Of a stretch of 64,000 bases of DNA, positions 52,248-61,160 are shown one piece after another. Origin of the DNA: an uncultured Croceitalea sp. (GTDB lineage Bacteria; Bacteroidota; Bacteroidia; Flavobacteriales; Flavobacteriaceae); NCBI GenBank assembly GCA_947499565.1, contig CANMOV010000001.1, positions 1,178,001-1,242,000 of the forward strand, given 5' to 3'. Below the pieces are notes generated by a model, which saw nothing but the letters and a program-made list of their open reading frames with translations, searched no databases and was not told the DNA's origin. How positions within the stretch are numbered: position 1 is the stretch's first letter; each line of letters begins with the position of its first letter. Both the position numbers and the translations under genes were made by a program.

Positions 52248-54083
52248 CTAATTAAATTTTTTATCAATCTCATCACCGGAAAGTGTGATGAATATCTTTT
52301 TTTGAAATGGACTTAAATTTGGCTCTTTACACCCAAACAAATCATTAACAAGTGCTATTTGAGAATCTTGCGCTAACAACTGCCCTGTTTTAATAGCCAA
52401 ACTTTTACTTAGCGTTTTTGCCATAAGCTCTGCTTGCGAAAATCCTCCGTTTTCGTATCCTTCAGAAAAATCTCGCAATAATTCTTCCAATACCGTGCCA
52501 ATTCCACTTTCTGACATTATGCTAGGAATTCCAGTCACTTTAACCGACTCTTTGCTTATAGCTAAAACAAAACCTAAGCTAGATAAACTGTCTTTTATAT
52601 TTGATAGTAAAGCAACTTCTTTTGTAGTAAAATTAAGTTCCATTGGAAAAAGGAGCTGTTGGCTCACAGCTTCTTTTACTGTGATGTCTTGAAGAAACTT
52701 TTCAAATAAAATTCGCTGATGCGCTCTACTTTGGTCTATTACTACCATACCTGATTTAATAGTAGTAATAACATATTTTCGTTTTAATTGAAAGGTAATT
52801 TGTTGTCCCTGAGAAATATCATCCTGACTTTCAAAAATTTCAGGTACATTACCTTCGGATTCAAATTCCACGCTACTAAAATTATCTGGACTTATGGCTG
52901 CATATAAATCTTCCCATCCTTTTACACTTTGTTTTTTATAAGCTGTAGTTTGTTTGCTTACAGTTTGGGCTTCTTCTGCAAATGGGTTAAAATTAGTATC
53001 CACCGCAACTTTAGGTAATACGGCTTCTTTTTGCTGATATGCATATGGCGTATCTAAATTTCTATCCCGCTCAAAATCTAAAACTGGAGCAACACTAAAT
53101 TGTCCAAGGCTATGCTTAACGGTAGAACGCAAAATAGCATATAAGGTATTCTCATCATCAAACTTAACTTCCGTTTTTGTAGGATGTATGTTGATATCTA
53201 TAGATGATGGGTCAACTTCTAAATTTAAGAAATAGCCCGGATGTACATCTGGTTTTATTAAACCTTCAAAAGCCGCAACAATTGCATGATGTAAGTAGGG
53301 ACTTCTAATAAACCTTCCGTTAGCAAAAAAAAACTGCTCGCCCCTACTCTTTTTAGCAAATTCTGGCTTACTAATAAATCCCGAGATTTTAATTACTTCT
53401 GTCTCTTCTTCTACTGGAACTAGACGTTCATTAATTCGATTACCAAATACATGAACTATGCGCTGGCGAAAGCTTTCTGAAGGCAGATTAAATAGCTCAG
53501 AACCATTGTTATAATACTTAAATGCAACTGATGGGTGTACTAAAGCAACTCTTTGAAACTCATCTGTGATATGTCTGAGTTCAACTTGATTTGATTTCAA
53601 AAAATTCCGCCTGGCAGGAATATTAAAAAATAAGTTCTTTACTGCAATAGAACTTCCTTTTGGCGTAACAGCAACTTCTTGCGAAACTACTTTACTACCC
53701 TCAATTTTAATATGCGTCCCTGTTTCTGATTTAGCAGTTCGTGTTTGCAAATCTACGTGGGCAATAGCCGCTATTGAAGCTAAAGCCTCTCCTCTAAAAC
53801 CTTTTGTTCTTAAATTAAATAAATCTTCTGCAGAAGAGATTTTTGAAGTTGCATGGCGCTCGAAAGAAAGTCGCGCGTCTGTTTCACTCATTCCAATTCC
53901 ATCATCAACAACTTGGATTAAAGCTTTTCCGCCATCTTTTACAATAAGCTTTATAGAACTCGCCCCTGCATCAATTGCGTTCTCCAACAATTCCTTTACA
54001 ACAGACGAGGGTCGCTGTACCACTTCCCCAGCAGCAATCTGATTTGCTACATGGTCTGGTAAAAGTTTAATAATATCAACCAT
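52248..54083 (-). CDS. mutL: DNA mismatch repair protein MutL
   Basis: A 611-residue protein. The GHKL ATPase domain is complete (ELLENAIDAGASSIKL, VVDDGIGMSETDARLSFERH, TKGFRGEALASIAAI; residues about 30-110), and the transducer and C-terminal dimerisation domains follow. The endonuclease metal motif of many MutL proteins, DQHA(X)2E(X)4E, is altered here (VVIDQSRAHQRILFEKF, about residues 459-475). Nicking activity is therefore uncertain. The start overlaps the stop of the small upstream gene by one base. Confidence 0.95.
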   Translation of the reverse strand: MVDIIKLLPDHVANQIAAGEVVQRPSSVVKELLENAIDAGASSIKLIVKDGGKALIQVVDDGIGMSETDARLSFERHATSKISSAEDLFNLRTKGFRGEALASIAAIAHVDLQTRTAKSETGTHIKIEGSKVVSQEVAVTPKGSSIAVKNLFFNIPARRNFLKSNQVELRHITDEFQRVALVHPSVAFKYYNNGSELFNLPSESFRQRIVHVFGNRINERLVPVEEETEVIKISGFISKPEFAKKSRGEQFFFANGRFIRSPYLHHAIVAAFEGLIKPDVHPGYFLNLEVDPSSIDINIHPTKTEVKFDDENTLYAILRSTVKHSLGQFSVAPVLDFERDRNLDTPYAYQQKEAVLPKVAVDTNFNPFAEEAQTVSKQTTAYKKQSVKGWEDLYAAISPDNFSSVEFESEGNVPEIFESQDDISQGQQITFQLKRKYVITTIKSGMVVIDQSRAHQRILFEKFLQDITVKEAVSQQLLFPMELNFTTKEVALLSNIKDSLSSLGFVLAISKESVKVTGIPSIMSESGIGTVLEELLRDFSEGYENGGFSQAELMAKTLSKSLAIKTGQLLAQDSQIALVNDLFGCKEPNLSPFQKKIFITLSGDEIDKKFN

Positions 54084-54367
54084 TAGGGGTTAAAAAATAT
54101 AGATAAATCGAAGTCTATTATAAAAAGAAAAATTAATAGCAATACGGCCAAAATAACCAGAAACCGAGTTTTTGCATTTTTATCTCCTTCAGTTTTAAGG
54201 TCATTAAAAGCAGATGAAAATTTATTCTTTAATCCTCTTGTAGTACTTGCTGTACTTCTAAATTTATCAAGTTTGTGTTCTATTTTGTACGGATTTCCTT
54301 CTCCCTTATAATAACGTGGGGTATAGTTGAAACTTTTATTTCCTCTAAGTTTTAAAAACTTGCGCAT
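54083..54367 (-). CDS. Small membrane protein upstream of mutL
   Basis: A 94-residue protein with a basic N-terminal part (RKFLKLRGNKSFNYTPRYYKG) and a single C-terminal transmembrane helix (about 68-88, FLVILAVLLLIFLFII). The N-terminus should be cytosolic. I recall similar small proteins near ribH in Flavobacteriia being mis-annotated as a riboflavin synthase subunit, but nothing in the sequence supports an enzymatic role. It overlaps mutL by one base. Confidence 0.75.
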   Translation of the reverse strand: MRKFLKLRGNKSFNYTPRYYKGEGNPYKIEHKLDKFRSTASTTRGLKNKFSSAFNDLKTEGDKNAKTRFLVILAVLLLIFLFIIDFDLSIFFNP

Positions 54368-54434
54368 GAACTCCTTTTCCGTGTATACTCAAAGGTAATT
54401 AAAATAGAAAAAATGTATTGCAGACCGTTCACAA

Positions 54435-54456
54435 AAAATGTTAACACAAAGTGTTA
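54435..54456 (-). terminator. Weak terminator after ribH
   Basis: On the minus strand TAACAC-TTT-GTGTTA (54442-54456) forms a six-pair stem followed after three bases by TTTTTT. It lies 18 bases beyond the ribH stop. The stem is AT-rich, so termination may be partial. Confidence 0.45.
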
Positions 54457-54473
54457 TTATGAGCTTAATGAGG

Positions 54474-54956
54474 TTACTTACCTAAAACAGCCATTTGTAT
54501 TGCAGCTATAGCAGCCTCAATACCTTTATTACCATGTTTGCCGCCACTACGATCTATAGATTGTTGTAACGTGTCATCTGTAAGTACACAAAAAATTACA
54601 GGAACATCGAACTTAACATTCAAATCTTTAATTCCTTGAGCGGTAGCTCCGCAAACATAATCAAAGTGACTCGTTTCTCCCCTAATTACGCTGCCAATGG
54701 CAATTACGGCGTCTACATTCTGAGTTTGAAGTAATTTTTTACTTCCATATACTAGCTCAAAACTACCAGGAACATCCCAACGGATAATATTCCCTTCTAT
54801 AGCACCACAATCTAGTAAGGCTGCAAACGCACCCTTAAAAAGTTGCTCGGTAATATTATCGTTCCATGCGGAAACAACAATCCCAAATCGAAGGTTTTTT
54901 GCATTTGGGATTTCATCTTTATTGTGAACCGATAAGTTCTTTATCTCTGTAGCCAT
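54474..54956 (-). CDS. ribH: 6,7-dimethyl-8-ribityllumazine synthase
   Basis: A 160-residue lumazine synthase, the penultimate step of riboflavin synthesis, which assembles into a hollow capsid. Motifs visible are FGIVVSAWNDNIT (about residues 24-36), VPGSFELVYGSKKL (about 62-75), IGSVIRGETSHFDYV (about 86-100) with the catalytic His, and the C-terminal GGKHGNKGIEAA (about 138-149). It starts three bases after the TPR gene. Confidence 0.96.
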   Translation of the reverse strand: MATEIKNLSVHNKDEIPNAKNLRFGIVVSAWNDNITEQLFKGAFAALLDCGAIEGNIIRWDVPGSFELVYGSKKLLQTQNVDAVIAIGSVIRGETSHFDYVCGATAQGIKDLNVKFDVPVIFCVLTDDTLQQSIDRSGGKHGNKGIEAAIAAIQMAVLGK

Positions 54957-54959
54957 TTG

Positions 54960-55721
54960 CTACTTTTTTGCGAAACCAATTAAAGCATCAATATTATTAG
55001 CCTCAGGCGATTTAGAAAATTCATCCTTAACACGGGTAAAATATTCTAGCGCCTTATCTGAATATCCTAAATCCATTGCTATTACACCAGCTTTATATAA
55101 AAAACGAGGTGTAGTGTAATCGTTACTATCATGTGCTACAGCTTTTTCATAATAATCCAAAGCTTCTTCGGGTTGCTCTAATTGAGAAAAAGCATCTCCT
55201 ATACCACCTTTTGCTAGTGCGCCAAGAATAGCATCATCAGAAGAGAAACCTTCTAAATGAGAAATTGCTTCTTGATAATTTTGTTGATTTAAATAGGCCA
55301 TACCAGCAGAGTAGCTAGCTAAATTTGCCGCTTTTGTTCCCTTATATTCCTCAATAATATCAAGAAAACCATATTTACCTTCTGCTCCATTAAGAGCTAG
55401 ATTTAATAAAGAATCTTTAGCAGTCTCATCAGCCATAGCTTGATCAAAATACTGCTGCGGGTAAAACAATTCGTTTGCCGCACTAGCTTCTTTTGGCTTT
55501 TGAATAAACTGCATGTAGGCTAAATAGCCTAAAACACCAAGGGCAATCGCACCTATTACTCCTAAAATATAGTTTTGGTTCTTTGAAACCCATGCTTCTG
55601 TTTTAGATGCACTTTCATCTAAAGTGCTAAAAACTTCAGCTGTTGTACTATTCTGCTCATCTATCGCTATTTCCTCAGCTTTATTTTTTGGCTTAAAACC
55701 GCGCTTTTTATATGTGGCCAT
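54960..55721 (-). CDS. Membrane-anchored tetratricopeptide repeat protein (YfgM-like)
   Basis: A 253-residue protein with a cytosolic lysine-rich start, one transmembrane helix (about 51-71, ILGVIGAIALGVLGYLAYMQF) and four or five TPR motifs in the periplasmic part (AYLNQQNYQEAISHLEGF, LEQPEEALDYYEKAV, LGYSDKALEYFTRVKDEF). The layout is like YfgM, a partner of the periplasmic chaperone PpiD. A chaperone-scaffold role is an inference. It is transcribed divergently from recF. Confidence 0.85.
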   Translation of the reverse strand: MATYKKRGFKPKNKAEEIAIDEQNSTTAEVFSTLDESASKTEAWVSKNQNYILGVIGAIALGVLGYLAYMQFIQKPKEASAANELFYPQQYFDQAMADETAKDSLLNLALNGAEGKYGFLDIIEEYKGTKAANLASYSAGMAYLNQQNYQEAISHLEGFSSDDAILGALAKGGIGDAFSQLEQPEEALDYYEKAVAHDSNDYTTPRFLYKAGVIAMDLGYSDKALEYFTRVKDEFSKSPEANNIDALIGFAKK

Positions 55722-55741
55722 TCTTCATTTTATTAATCGCG

Positions 55742-55793
55742 CAAAAATAAAGGTTTTATCCAAAACCGAAAGGCAAATTATTCGTTATTTTTG
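55742..55793. promoter_or_regulatory. Divergent promoters of the TPR gene and recF
   Basis: On the minus strand TATTTTTG (55742-55749) is a full -7 match 20 bases before the TPR gene ATG. On the plus strand TATTTTTG (55786-55793) is a full match 42 bases before recF. No convincing -33 TTG at the standard distance was found for either. Confidence 0.6.
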
Positions 55794-55835
55794 GTAGCTA
55801 CTGTTATTTAAAATCGTCAGATTTTTAAACCACTT

Positions 55836-56915
55836 ATGTTTTTAAAAAGCTTATCCTTAGTAAATTATAAGAATTTTGATTCGAAAAATTTAGATTTTGA
55901 CCCAACAATCAACTGTTTAGTGGGCGAAAATGGTATAGGTAAAACCAACATTTTAGACGCTATCTATCACCTTTGTTTCGGAAAAAGCTACTTTAATCCA
56001 GTAGCTACTCAAAATATAAAACACGGTACAGAGTTCTTTATGATTGATGGAGAATTTGAAAAAGACGATAGAGAAGAAAAAATTGTTTGCAGCTTTAAAA
56101 AGGGAATGAAAAAAGTTATAAAGCGCAATGGTAAAGCTTATGACAAATTTTCTGAACATATTGGTTTTTTACCGCTAGTAATTATCTCACCTACTGATAG
56201 AGACCTAATTATAGAAGGAAGCGATACAAGACGAAAATTTATTGATGGTGTCATTTCTCAATCAGACAAAGCATACCTTCAAACCTTAATTAAATACAAT
56301 AAGGTTTTGGTGCAGCGCAATTCCTTACTCAAATATTTTACAGCAAATAGAACTTTTGACTCCGCAGCTTTGGAAGTCTATAATGAACAATTAAATACCT
56401 TCGGAACCGAAATCTTTGAGAAACGTTCTAAATTTTTAGAAAGCTTTATTCCAATTTTTATAGAGCAGTATGCCAATATATCAAATAAAGAGGAAGATGT
56501 ATCATTGCAATACCAAAGCAAACTTGTAACTAATAGCTTATCTGAATTATTAAAACTGGCGGTAGATAAAGACCGTGCATTACAGTACACTAGTGTAGGG
56601 ATTCATAAAGATGATTTAGATTTTACTATTGACGGTTACCCCATCAAAAAATTTGGTAGTCAGGGCCAACAAAAATCATTTTTAATTGCATTAAAACTAG
56701 CGCAGTTTCATTTTATAAAAGAACAGGCTAAAACGACACCTATTCTATTACTAGATGACATTTTTGATAAGCTAGATGAAAACCGCGTAGCACAAATAGT
56801 TTCTTTAGTTGATAATGATGAATTTGGGCAACTCTTTATAAGTGACACACACCCAGAACGAACAGAAAAAGTAGTTAAAAATAGCAACCAGAGCTACAAA
56901 ATATTTAACTTATAG
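55836..56915 (+). CDS. recF: DNA replication/repair protein RecF
   Basis: A 359-residue SMC-like ATPase that loads RecA at gaps together with RecO and RecR. Walker [21 protein letters not shown] begins at residue 30. The signature [15 protein letters not shown] (about 279-293) and Walker [17 protein letters not shown] (about 305-320) are intact. An ATG at 55836 starts the family's usual [13 protein letters not shown]. It is followed by one base and a lipoprotein gene. Confidence 0.95.
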   Translation: MFLKSLSLVNYKNFDSKNLDFDPTINCLVGENGIGKTNILDAIYHLCFGKSYFNPVATQNIKHGTEFFMIDGEFEKDDREEKIVCSFKKGMKKVIKRNGKAYDKFSEHIGFLPLVIISPTDRDLIIEGSDTRRKFIDGVISQSDKAYLQTLIKYNKVLVQRNSLLKYFTANRTFDSAALEVYNEQLNTFGTEIFEKRSKFLESFIPIFIEQYANISNKEEDVSLQYQSKLVTNSLSELLKLAVDKDRALQYTSVGIHKDDLDFTIDGYPIKKFGSQGQQKSFLIALKLAQFHFIKEQAKTTPILLLDDIFDKLDENRVAQIVSLVDNDEFGQLFISDTHPERTEKVVKNSNQSYKIFNL

Positions 56916-56916
56916 T

Positions 56917-57333
56917 ATGAAGCACATTGCAACATTATTATTTACCTTTTTAGTTTTTGGATGTGCTAATTCCATTTCAAAAGAGACGCTTGATAATTTA
57001 AATGGGTATTGGGAAATTGCTGAAGTTGAATTTAGTAATGGACAAAGGAAAACCTATACGATAAACCCTAGCGTAGATTATATAGAATTAAAAGAAATGA
57101 AGGGGTTTAAAAAGAAAATGCAGCCAAAATTTGATGGCACCTATGATACTTCAAATGATGCAGAACATTTTATATTACTAGAAAAAGAGGGAGTATTTCT
57201 TTTTTCCTATAAAAATGATTTGAGTGAATGGGAGGAGCAAATTATAGCCCTAGAAGAAAACTCATTTTCAATTATAAATGAAGAAAACATTACCTATACT
57301 TATAAAAGATACGAACCCATAAAAATTGAATGA
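56917..57333 (+). CDS. Lipocalin-like lipoprotein
   Basis: A 138-residue protein with a lipoprotein signal (LLFTFLVFGCANS, Cys at about 16) and a compact beta-rich domain beginning LNGYWEIAEVEFSNGQ. This resembles small lipocalin-like domains that are common in Bacteroidota. It should be attached to the outer or inner membrane. It lies between recF and the DUF721 gene and overlaps the latter by four bases (ATGA). No function can be assigned. Confidence 0.75.
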   Translation: MKHIATLLFTFLVFGCANSISKETLDNLNGYWEIAEVEFSNGQRKTYTINPSVDYIELKEMKGFKKKMQPKFDGTYDTSNDAEHFILLEKEGVFLFSYKNDLSEWEEQIIALEENSFSIINEENITYTYKRYEPIKIE

Positions 57334-57629
57334 TGGCGAAACGACACAATTCACATTTAAATTTGGGTGAAGCTTTAAATGAATTCATTCAAAAAAACAA
57401 ATTACAAAAAGGTATAGACAAAGTAGATGCGCGTGATGCATGGGCAAAATTAATGGGTAATGGGGTAAACAACTATACCACCAATGTTGAGCTTAGAAAT
57501 GAAACTTTATTTGTATCGCTTTCTTCATCCGTACTTAGACAAGAATTAAGTATGGGTACCTCCAAAATTATTACCATGCTAAATGAAGAACTGGGAAAAG
57601 ATTTAATTAAAAAGTTAGTCTTACGCTAA
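57330..57629 (+). CDS. DUF721 (DciA-like) protein
   Basis: A 99-residue protein with the DUF721 core: LGEALNEFIQKNKLQKGIDK, ARDAWAKLMG and LFVSLSSSVLRQELSMGTSKI. Proteins of this family include DciA, which loads the replicative helicase in bacteria lacking DnaC. The position after recF fits a DNA-replication role. The start is the ATG at 57330, coupled to the preceding stop. It ends 52 bases before the convergent ndk gene. Confidence 0.85.
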   Translation: MMAKRHNSHLNLGEALNEFIQKNKLQKGIDKVDARDAWAKLMGNGVNNYTTNVELRNETLFVSLSSSVLRQELSMGTSKIITMLNEELGKDLIKKLVLR

Positions 57630-57657
57630 AAAAAAAGCCACTCCTAAAGGAATGGCT
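57628..57657 (-). terminator. Terminator of ndk
   Basis: On the minus strand AGCCATTCCT and AGGAGTGGCT form a ten-base stem (one non-Watson-Crick pair) followed by a run of nine T residues. It lies 25 bases beyond the ndk stop. On the plus strand it may also slow transcription from the recF operon. Confidence 0.85.
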
Positions 57658-57681
57658 TAATATTAAATTCTTGTGATTGTT

Positions 57682-58101
57682 TTAATAGACCTCTCTACCA
57701 GCAAAGTGGAAATTACCCTCTATAGCAGCATTCTCATCACTATCTGAGCCATGGACTGCATTTTCTCCAATACTCGTAGCAAATAATTTTCTAATAGTTC
57801 CTTCAGCAGCTTCTGCAGGGTTAGTAGCTCCAATTAAAGCTCTAAAGTCTTCAACAGCATTATCTTTTTCCAAAATAGCAGCAACAATAGGACCTCTAGT
57901 CATAAATTCAACTAATTCTCCAAAGAAAGGGCGTTCACTATGTACGGCATAAAAAGCTTGAGCATCACGCACACTAAGTTGCGTATATTTCATCGCAGCG
58001 ATTTTAAAACCAGCCGCTGTAATTTTTTCTAGTATTGCACCAATATGACCATTTTCAACGGCATCTGGCTTTATCATGGTAAAAGTTCTGTTTCCTGACA
58101 T
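57682..58101 (-). CDS. ndk: Nucleoside diphosphate kinase
   Basis: A 139-residue enzyme that equilibrates nucleoside di- and triphosphates. The family start [17 protein letters not shown], the nucleotide-binding [16 protein letters not shown] (about residues 57-72) and the phosphorylated His in [12 protein letters not shown] (about His116) are intact. It is a single-gene unit with its own consensus promoter and terminator. Confidence 0.97.
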   Translation of the reverse strand: MSGNRTFTMIKPDAVENGHIGAILEKITAAGFKIAAMKYTQLSVRDAQAFYAVHSERPFFGELVEFMTRGPIVAAILEKDNAVEDFRALIGATNPAEAAEGTIRKLFATSIGENAVHGSDSDENAAIEGNFHFAGREVY

Positions 58102-58117
58102 TTTATCAAATTTTGCG

Positions 58118-58147
58118 CAAAATTAAGCTTTTTCACTTGCCCTGCAA
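58118..58147 (-). promoter_or_regulatory. ndk promoter
   Basis: On the minus strand TTG (58145-58147), a 19-base spacer and TAATTTTG (58118-58125) form a full Bacteroidota housekeeping promoter. The -7 element is 16 bases from the ndk ATG. This is the most complete promoter in the window. Confidence 0.8.
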
Positions 58148-58150
58148 GAT

Positions 58151-58354
58151 TTAATAGCTTTGTTTTAACTCTTGTAAAACAACCCTCTTATCGCACATAG
58201 TCTTCATAGCAGCTTTGTCTGGTTTTGTATTTAACATTAACATTCTAAAACTGGAATACGATTCCGTTAATCCGCTACTGCTAAAATCTATACGAGGGCA
58301 AGCTAACCCATGCCATCTGACTTTAGAAAATTCTGAAATATGATAGCACTTTGT
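58151..58354 (-). pseudogene. Possible remnant coding frame upstream of ndk
   Basis: A 67-codon minus-strand frame without stops and without a start codon near its beginning reads as protein-like sequence (KVRWHGLACPRIDFSSS, LNTKPDKAAMKTMCDKR, VVLQELKQSY) and ends at 58151. I do not recognise it. It could be the 3' end of a lost gene, a short gene using an internal Met or an ATT, or chance. It occupies most of the 335-base gap between ndk and the DHH gene. Confidence 0.3.
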
Positions 58355-58423
58355 TTAGTTTTGTATGGAATTCCTATTCAAGCAAAAAAGCATTTCTAGA
58401 GTTATCACTGTGTTATATTATTG

Positions 58424-58431
58424 TATCTTTG
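58424..58431 (+). promoter_or_regulatory. -7 promoter element of the DHH phosphoesterase gene
   Basis: TATCTTTG matches TAnnTTTG and is followed after five bases by the ATG at 58437. A TTA sits 19 bases upstream in place of TTG. The element lies inside the longer reading that starts at 58365, which supports the downstream start and a leaderless message. Confidence 0.6.
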
Positions 58432-58436
58432 CGCGC

Positions 58437-59450
58437 ATGAATTCAGCAGATATTACCACTGTTACTTCGCTGCTTGCTAAGCCCCAGAAAATTGTTATCA
58501 TACCGCATAAAAATCCTGATGGTGATGCTATAGGTTCATGCCTGGCACTGGCACATTTTTTAAAGGCAATTGGTCAAAACCCTATGGTAATTACACCAAA
58601 TGATTATCCAAAGTTTTTAAAATGGATGCCAAGTGATAATCTTATTTATAATTTTGAGCATCAAAATTCGCAATCAAAAAAATTACTAGAAGAAGCTACA
58701 TTAATTTTCACACTAGATTTCAATCATTTTTCAAGAACCGGACAGTTAGAACCGTTATTAAAAGCTTCAAATGCTGATTTTATAATGATTGATCATCACC
58801 AGCAACCAGATAGCTATGCGAAAGTCATGTATTCTGATGTTACCATGAGTTCTACTTGTGAAATGGTCTATAATTTTATCGATGCCCTTGATGGTACCGA
58901 TAAAATTTCTAAGGAAATAGCTACCTGTTTATATACTGGTATTATGACAGATACAGGTTCCTTTAAATACTATTCTACAACAAGTAAAACGCACCGTGTA
59001 ATAGCAAACCTGATTGATAAAGGTGCAGAGAATATGGCTATACATCAACAGGTTTTTGATACCAATTCTCCAGCAAGACTGCATTTGTTAGGTGTAGCTC
59101 TAAATAATCTTAAAATCTTAGAAGATTATAAGACCGCCTATATTACATTGAGTCAAGATGAGTTGGACAAGCACAATTACAGCAAAGGTGATACAGAAGG
59201 TTTTGTAAATTATGGTCTTACGCTGGATGGAATTAATTTTGCAGTGATTTTTATTGAAAATAAAGAAGAAGGTATTATTAAAATTTCTTTTAGGTCCGTT
59301 GGAGATTTTTCGGTTAATGAATTTGCAAGAAACCATTTTAATGGAGGTGGGCATACCAATGCTGCTGGGGGAAGAAGTGAGGTTTCTATTCCCGAAACCA
59401 CAGAATACTTTGAATCCCTTTTAGAAAAATATAAATCGCAATTACAGTAA
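58437..59450 (+). CDS. DHH-family phosphoesterase (NrnA-type oligoribonuclease / pAp phosphatase)
   Basis: A protein of 337 residues from the ATG at 58437. An upstream ATG at 58365 adds 24 non-conserved residues and precedes the promoter. The DHH domain is clear (IPHKNPDGDAIGSCLAL, LDFNHFSRTG, MIDHHQQPDSYA, YTGIMTDTGSFKY) and the DHHA1 domain ends with NHFNGGGHTNAAGG. NrnA enzymes degrade very short RNAs and dephosphorylate 3'-phosphoadenosine 5'-phosphate. Its stop overlaps the gldI start by one base, so the two are translationally coupled. Confidence 0.9.
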   Translation: MNSADITTVTSLLAKPQKIVIIPHKNPDGDAIGSCLALAHFLKAIGQNPMVITPNDYPKFLKWMPSDNLIYNFEHQNSQSKKLLEEATLIFTLDFNHFSRTGQLEPLLKASNADFIMIDHHQQPDSYAKVMYSDVTMSSTCEMVYNFIDALDGTDKISKEIATCLYTGIMTDTGSFKYYSTTSKTHRVIANLIDKGAENMAIHQQVFDTNSPARLHLLGVALNNLKILEDYKTAYITLSQDELDKHNYSKGDTEGFVNYGLTLDGINFAVIFIENKEEGIIKISFRSVGDFSVNEFARNHFNGGGHTNAAGGRSEVSIPETTEYFESLLEKYKSQLQ

Positions 59451-60004
59451 TGAAATATCTTAACTTCATACTAATCTTATTACTATTTGCAGGCTGTGAA
59501 GGACCAAAGCCTAGAAAGCCAGTTCAAGTAAAATCAAAAAGCTTTTACAAAGAGTCTATTGAACGTAGCAAAAAATTACTCGCTCAAGAACAAGAATTAA
59601 TTCAAAATATCATCAAAAACGATTCCACCCGTGAATATTTTGATAGTCCATATGGGTTTTCATATTTCTATGAGGTTGAAAATCAAAGCAGCACGTATCA
59701 GCTTAAAACGGATGATGAAGTGGTGCTTACCTACACGATGATGACCATGAATAACGATACCCTTTATACTGCTGAGGAGATTGGTGTTGTACAACACGCT
59801 ATTGATAAATCTCAATTATTTCCGGGACTAAGGAATGGTATTAAATTAATGAAACAATTTGATAAAGTCACTTTTCTATTTCCTTCTTCACAAGGCTATG
59901 GTTACAAAGGTGATGGCAACAAGATTAAGCCTAGTACTCCCCTAAAGACCAGCGTTGAACTTTTAAGAGTAGTACAAAATAAAGACAGTTTAAATTTAAA
60001 ATAA
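59450..60004 (+). CDS. gldI: Gliding motility lipoprotein GldI (FKBP-type peptidyl-prolyl isomerase)
   Basis: A 184-residue lipoprotein with signal ILILLLFAGCEGPK (Cys at about 16) and an FKBP-like domain (about 85-180: LKTDDEVVLTYTMMT, IDKSQLFPGLRNGIKLM, FPSSQGYGYKGDG). In Flavobacterium johnsoniae gldI is required for gliding, probably by helping fold the type IX motility machinery. Its presence supports a gliding or type IX-secreting organism. A second isomerase gene follows after seven bases. Confidence 0.88.
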   Translation: MKYLNFILILLLFAGCEGPKPRKPVQVKSKSFYKESIERSKKLLAQEQELIQNIIKNDSTREYFDSPYGFSYFYEVENQSSTYQLKTDDEVVLTYTMMTMNNDTLYTAEEIGVVQHAIDKSQLFPGLRNGIKLMKQFDKVTFLFPSSQGYGYKGDGNKIKPSTPLKTSVELLRVVQNKDSLNLK

Positions 60005-60011
60005 AGAATAA

Positions 60012-61121
60012 ATGAAAAGAGTAATTCTTGGTGTAATTGCACTAACACTAGCTTTTAATTCCTGTAAATCAAGTAAATATGCAGACTTGGGTGATGGCAT
60101 TTATGCAGATATTCAAACAGCACAAGGTGAAATTGTAGTAAAGCTGCATCATAAAGCTACCCCAGTTACAGTAGCAAATTTTGTGTCTTTAGCTGAAGGC
60201 AGTAGCCCTTTTGTTACGGACAGCCTCAAAGAAAAAAAATATTACGATGGTCTTATTTTTCACCGAGTTATGAAAGACTTTATGATACAGGGTGGAGATC
60301 CTTTGGGAACTGGAAGAGGAAATCCAGGCTACAAGTTTAAAGATGAGTTTGTGGATTCTCTTAAACATACTGGAAAGGGAATATTATCAATGGCTAATAG
60401 CGGTCCTAAAACAAATGGAAGTCAATTTTTTATTACGCACAAGGCAACACCTTGGTTAGATGGTAAGCATACTGTTTTTGGCAAAGTGGTTAAAGGAATA
60501 GAAGTTGTTGATACCATTGCTAATGTTAAGGTTTTAGCTGCAAATAGACCTGAAGTTGATGTAGTTATGAATAAAGTTGAAATCATTAGAAACGGCAAAG
60601 AGGCTAAGAAATTTGATGCCAATCAGATAATGAGCGACTACTTTGAAGAAGAAAAAGCAGTTACTGCAGCCTTTGAAAAAATGAAGGCAGATTTAGCCAC
60701 AGAGTTTAAAGCTCAAGAAGCTAAAGCAGATTTAACAGATTCTGGATTACTCATTTTACCAACTACTAAAGGAGATGGGGAACAGCCAAAAATTGGCCAA
60801 AAGGTTTTAGTTTCTTATGCAGGATATTTAATGAAAAATGGGACTCTTTTCGACACTAGCGACCCAGAATTAGCAGAAAAATTTGGAATACTAAATCCAG
60901 GTAGAAGAGATCAGGGATTATATGGCCCAACTCCAATGGATTATAGTCCAGAAGCTCGTTTAGCAGCTGGTTTTAGGGAAGGTTTGTTAACCATGAAAGT
61001 TGGAGATAAAATTCGTTTATTTATTCCTCCTCATTTAGGTTATGGCGATCGTGATTATGGACCAATACCTGGAGGTTCTACACTAGTATTCGATTTAGAG
61101 ATTACTGGTATTGCAGAGTAG
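60012..61121 (+). CDS. Cyclophilin-FKBP fusion peptidyl-prolyl isomerase, lipoprotein
   Basis: A 369-residue protein with lipoprotein signal (IALTLAFNSCKSSK). A cyclophilin domain occupies about 35-200 (YDGLIFHRVMKDFMIQGGDP, GILSMANSGPKTNGSQFFIT, LDGKHTVFGKVVKG). A short helical linker follows, and then an FKBP domain at about 255-369 (GQKVLVSYAGYLMKNGTLFD, FREGLLTMKVGDKIRLFIPP, GYGDRDYGPIPGGSTLVF). Both catalytic cores look intact. Two unrelated proline-isomerase folds in one lipoprotein, next to GldI, suggest a dedicated periplasmic folding factor for exported proteins. Confidence 0.92.
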   Translation: MKRVILGVIALTLAFNSCKSSKYADLGDGIYADIQTAQGEIVVKLHHKATPVTVANFVSLAEGSSPFVTDSLKEKKYYDGLIFHRVMKDFMIQGGDPLGTGRGNPGYKFKDEFVDSLKHTGKGILSMANSGPKTNGSQFFITHKATPWLDGKHTVFGKVVKGIEVVDTIANVKVLAANRPEVDVVMNKVEIIRNGKEAKKFDANQIMSDYFEEEKAVTAAFEKMKADLATEFKAQEAKADLTDSGLLILPTTKGDGEQPKIGQKVLVSYAGYLMKNGTLFDTSDPELAEKFGILNPGRRDQGLYGPTPMDYSPEARLAAGFREGLLTMKVGDKIRLFIPPHLGYGDRDYGPIPGGSTLVFDLEITGIAE

Positions 61122-61160
61122 AAGTAGGTTTTATTGTAACTTTATTCAAAAACAATAGCT

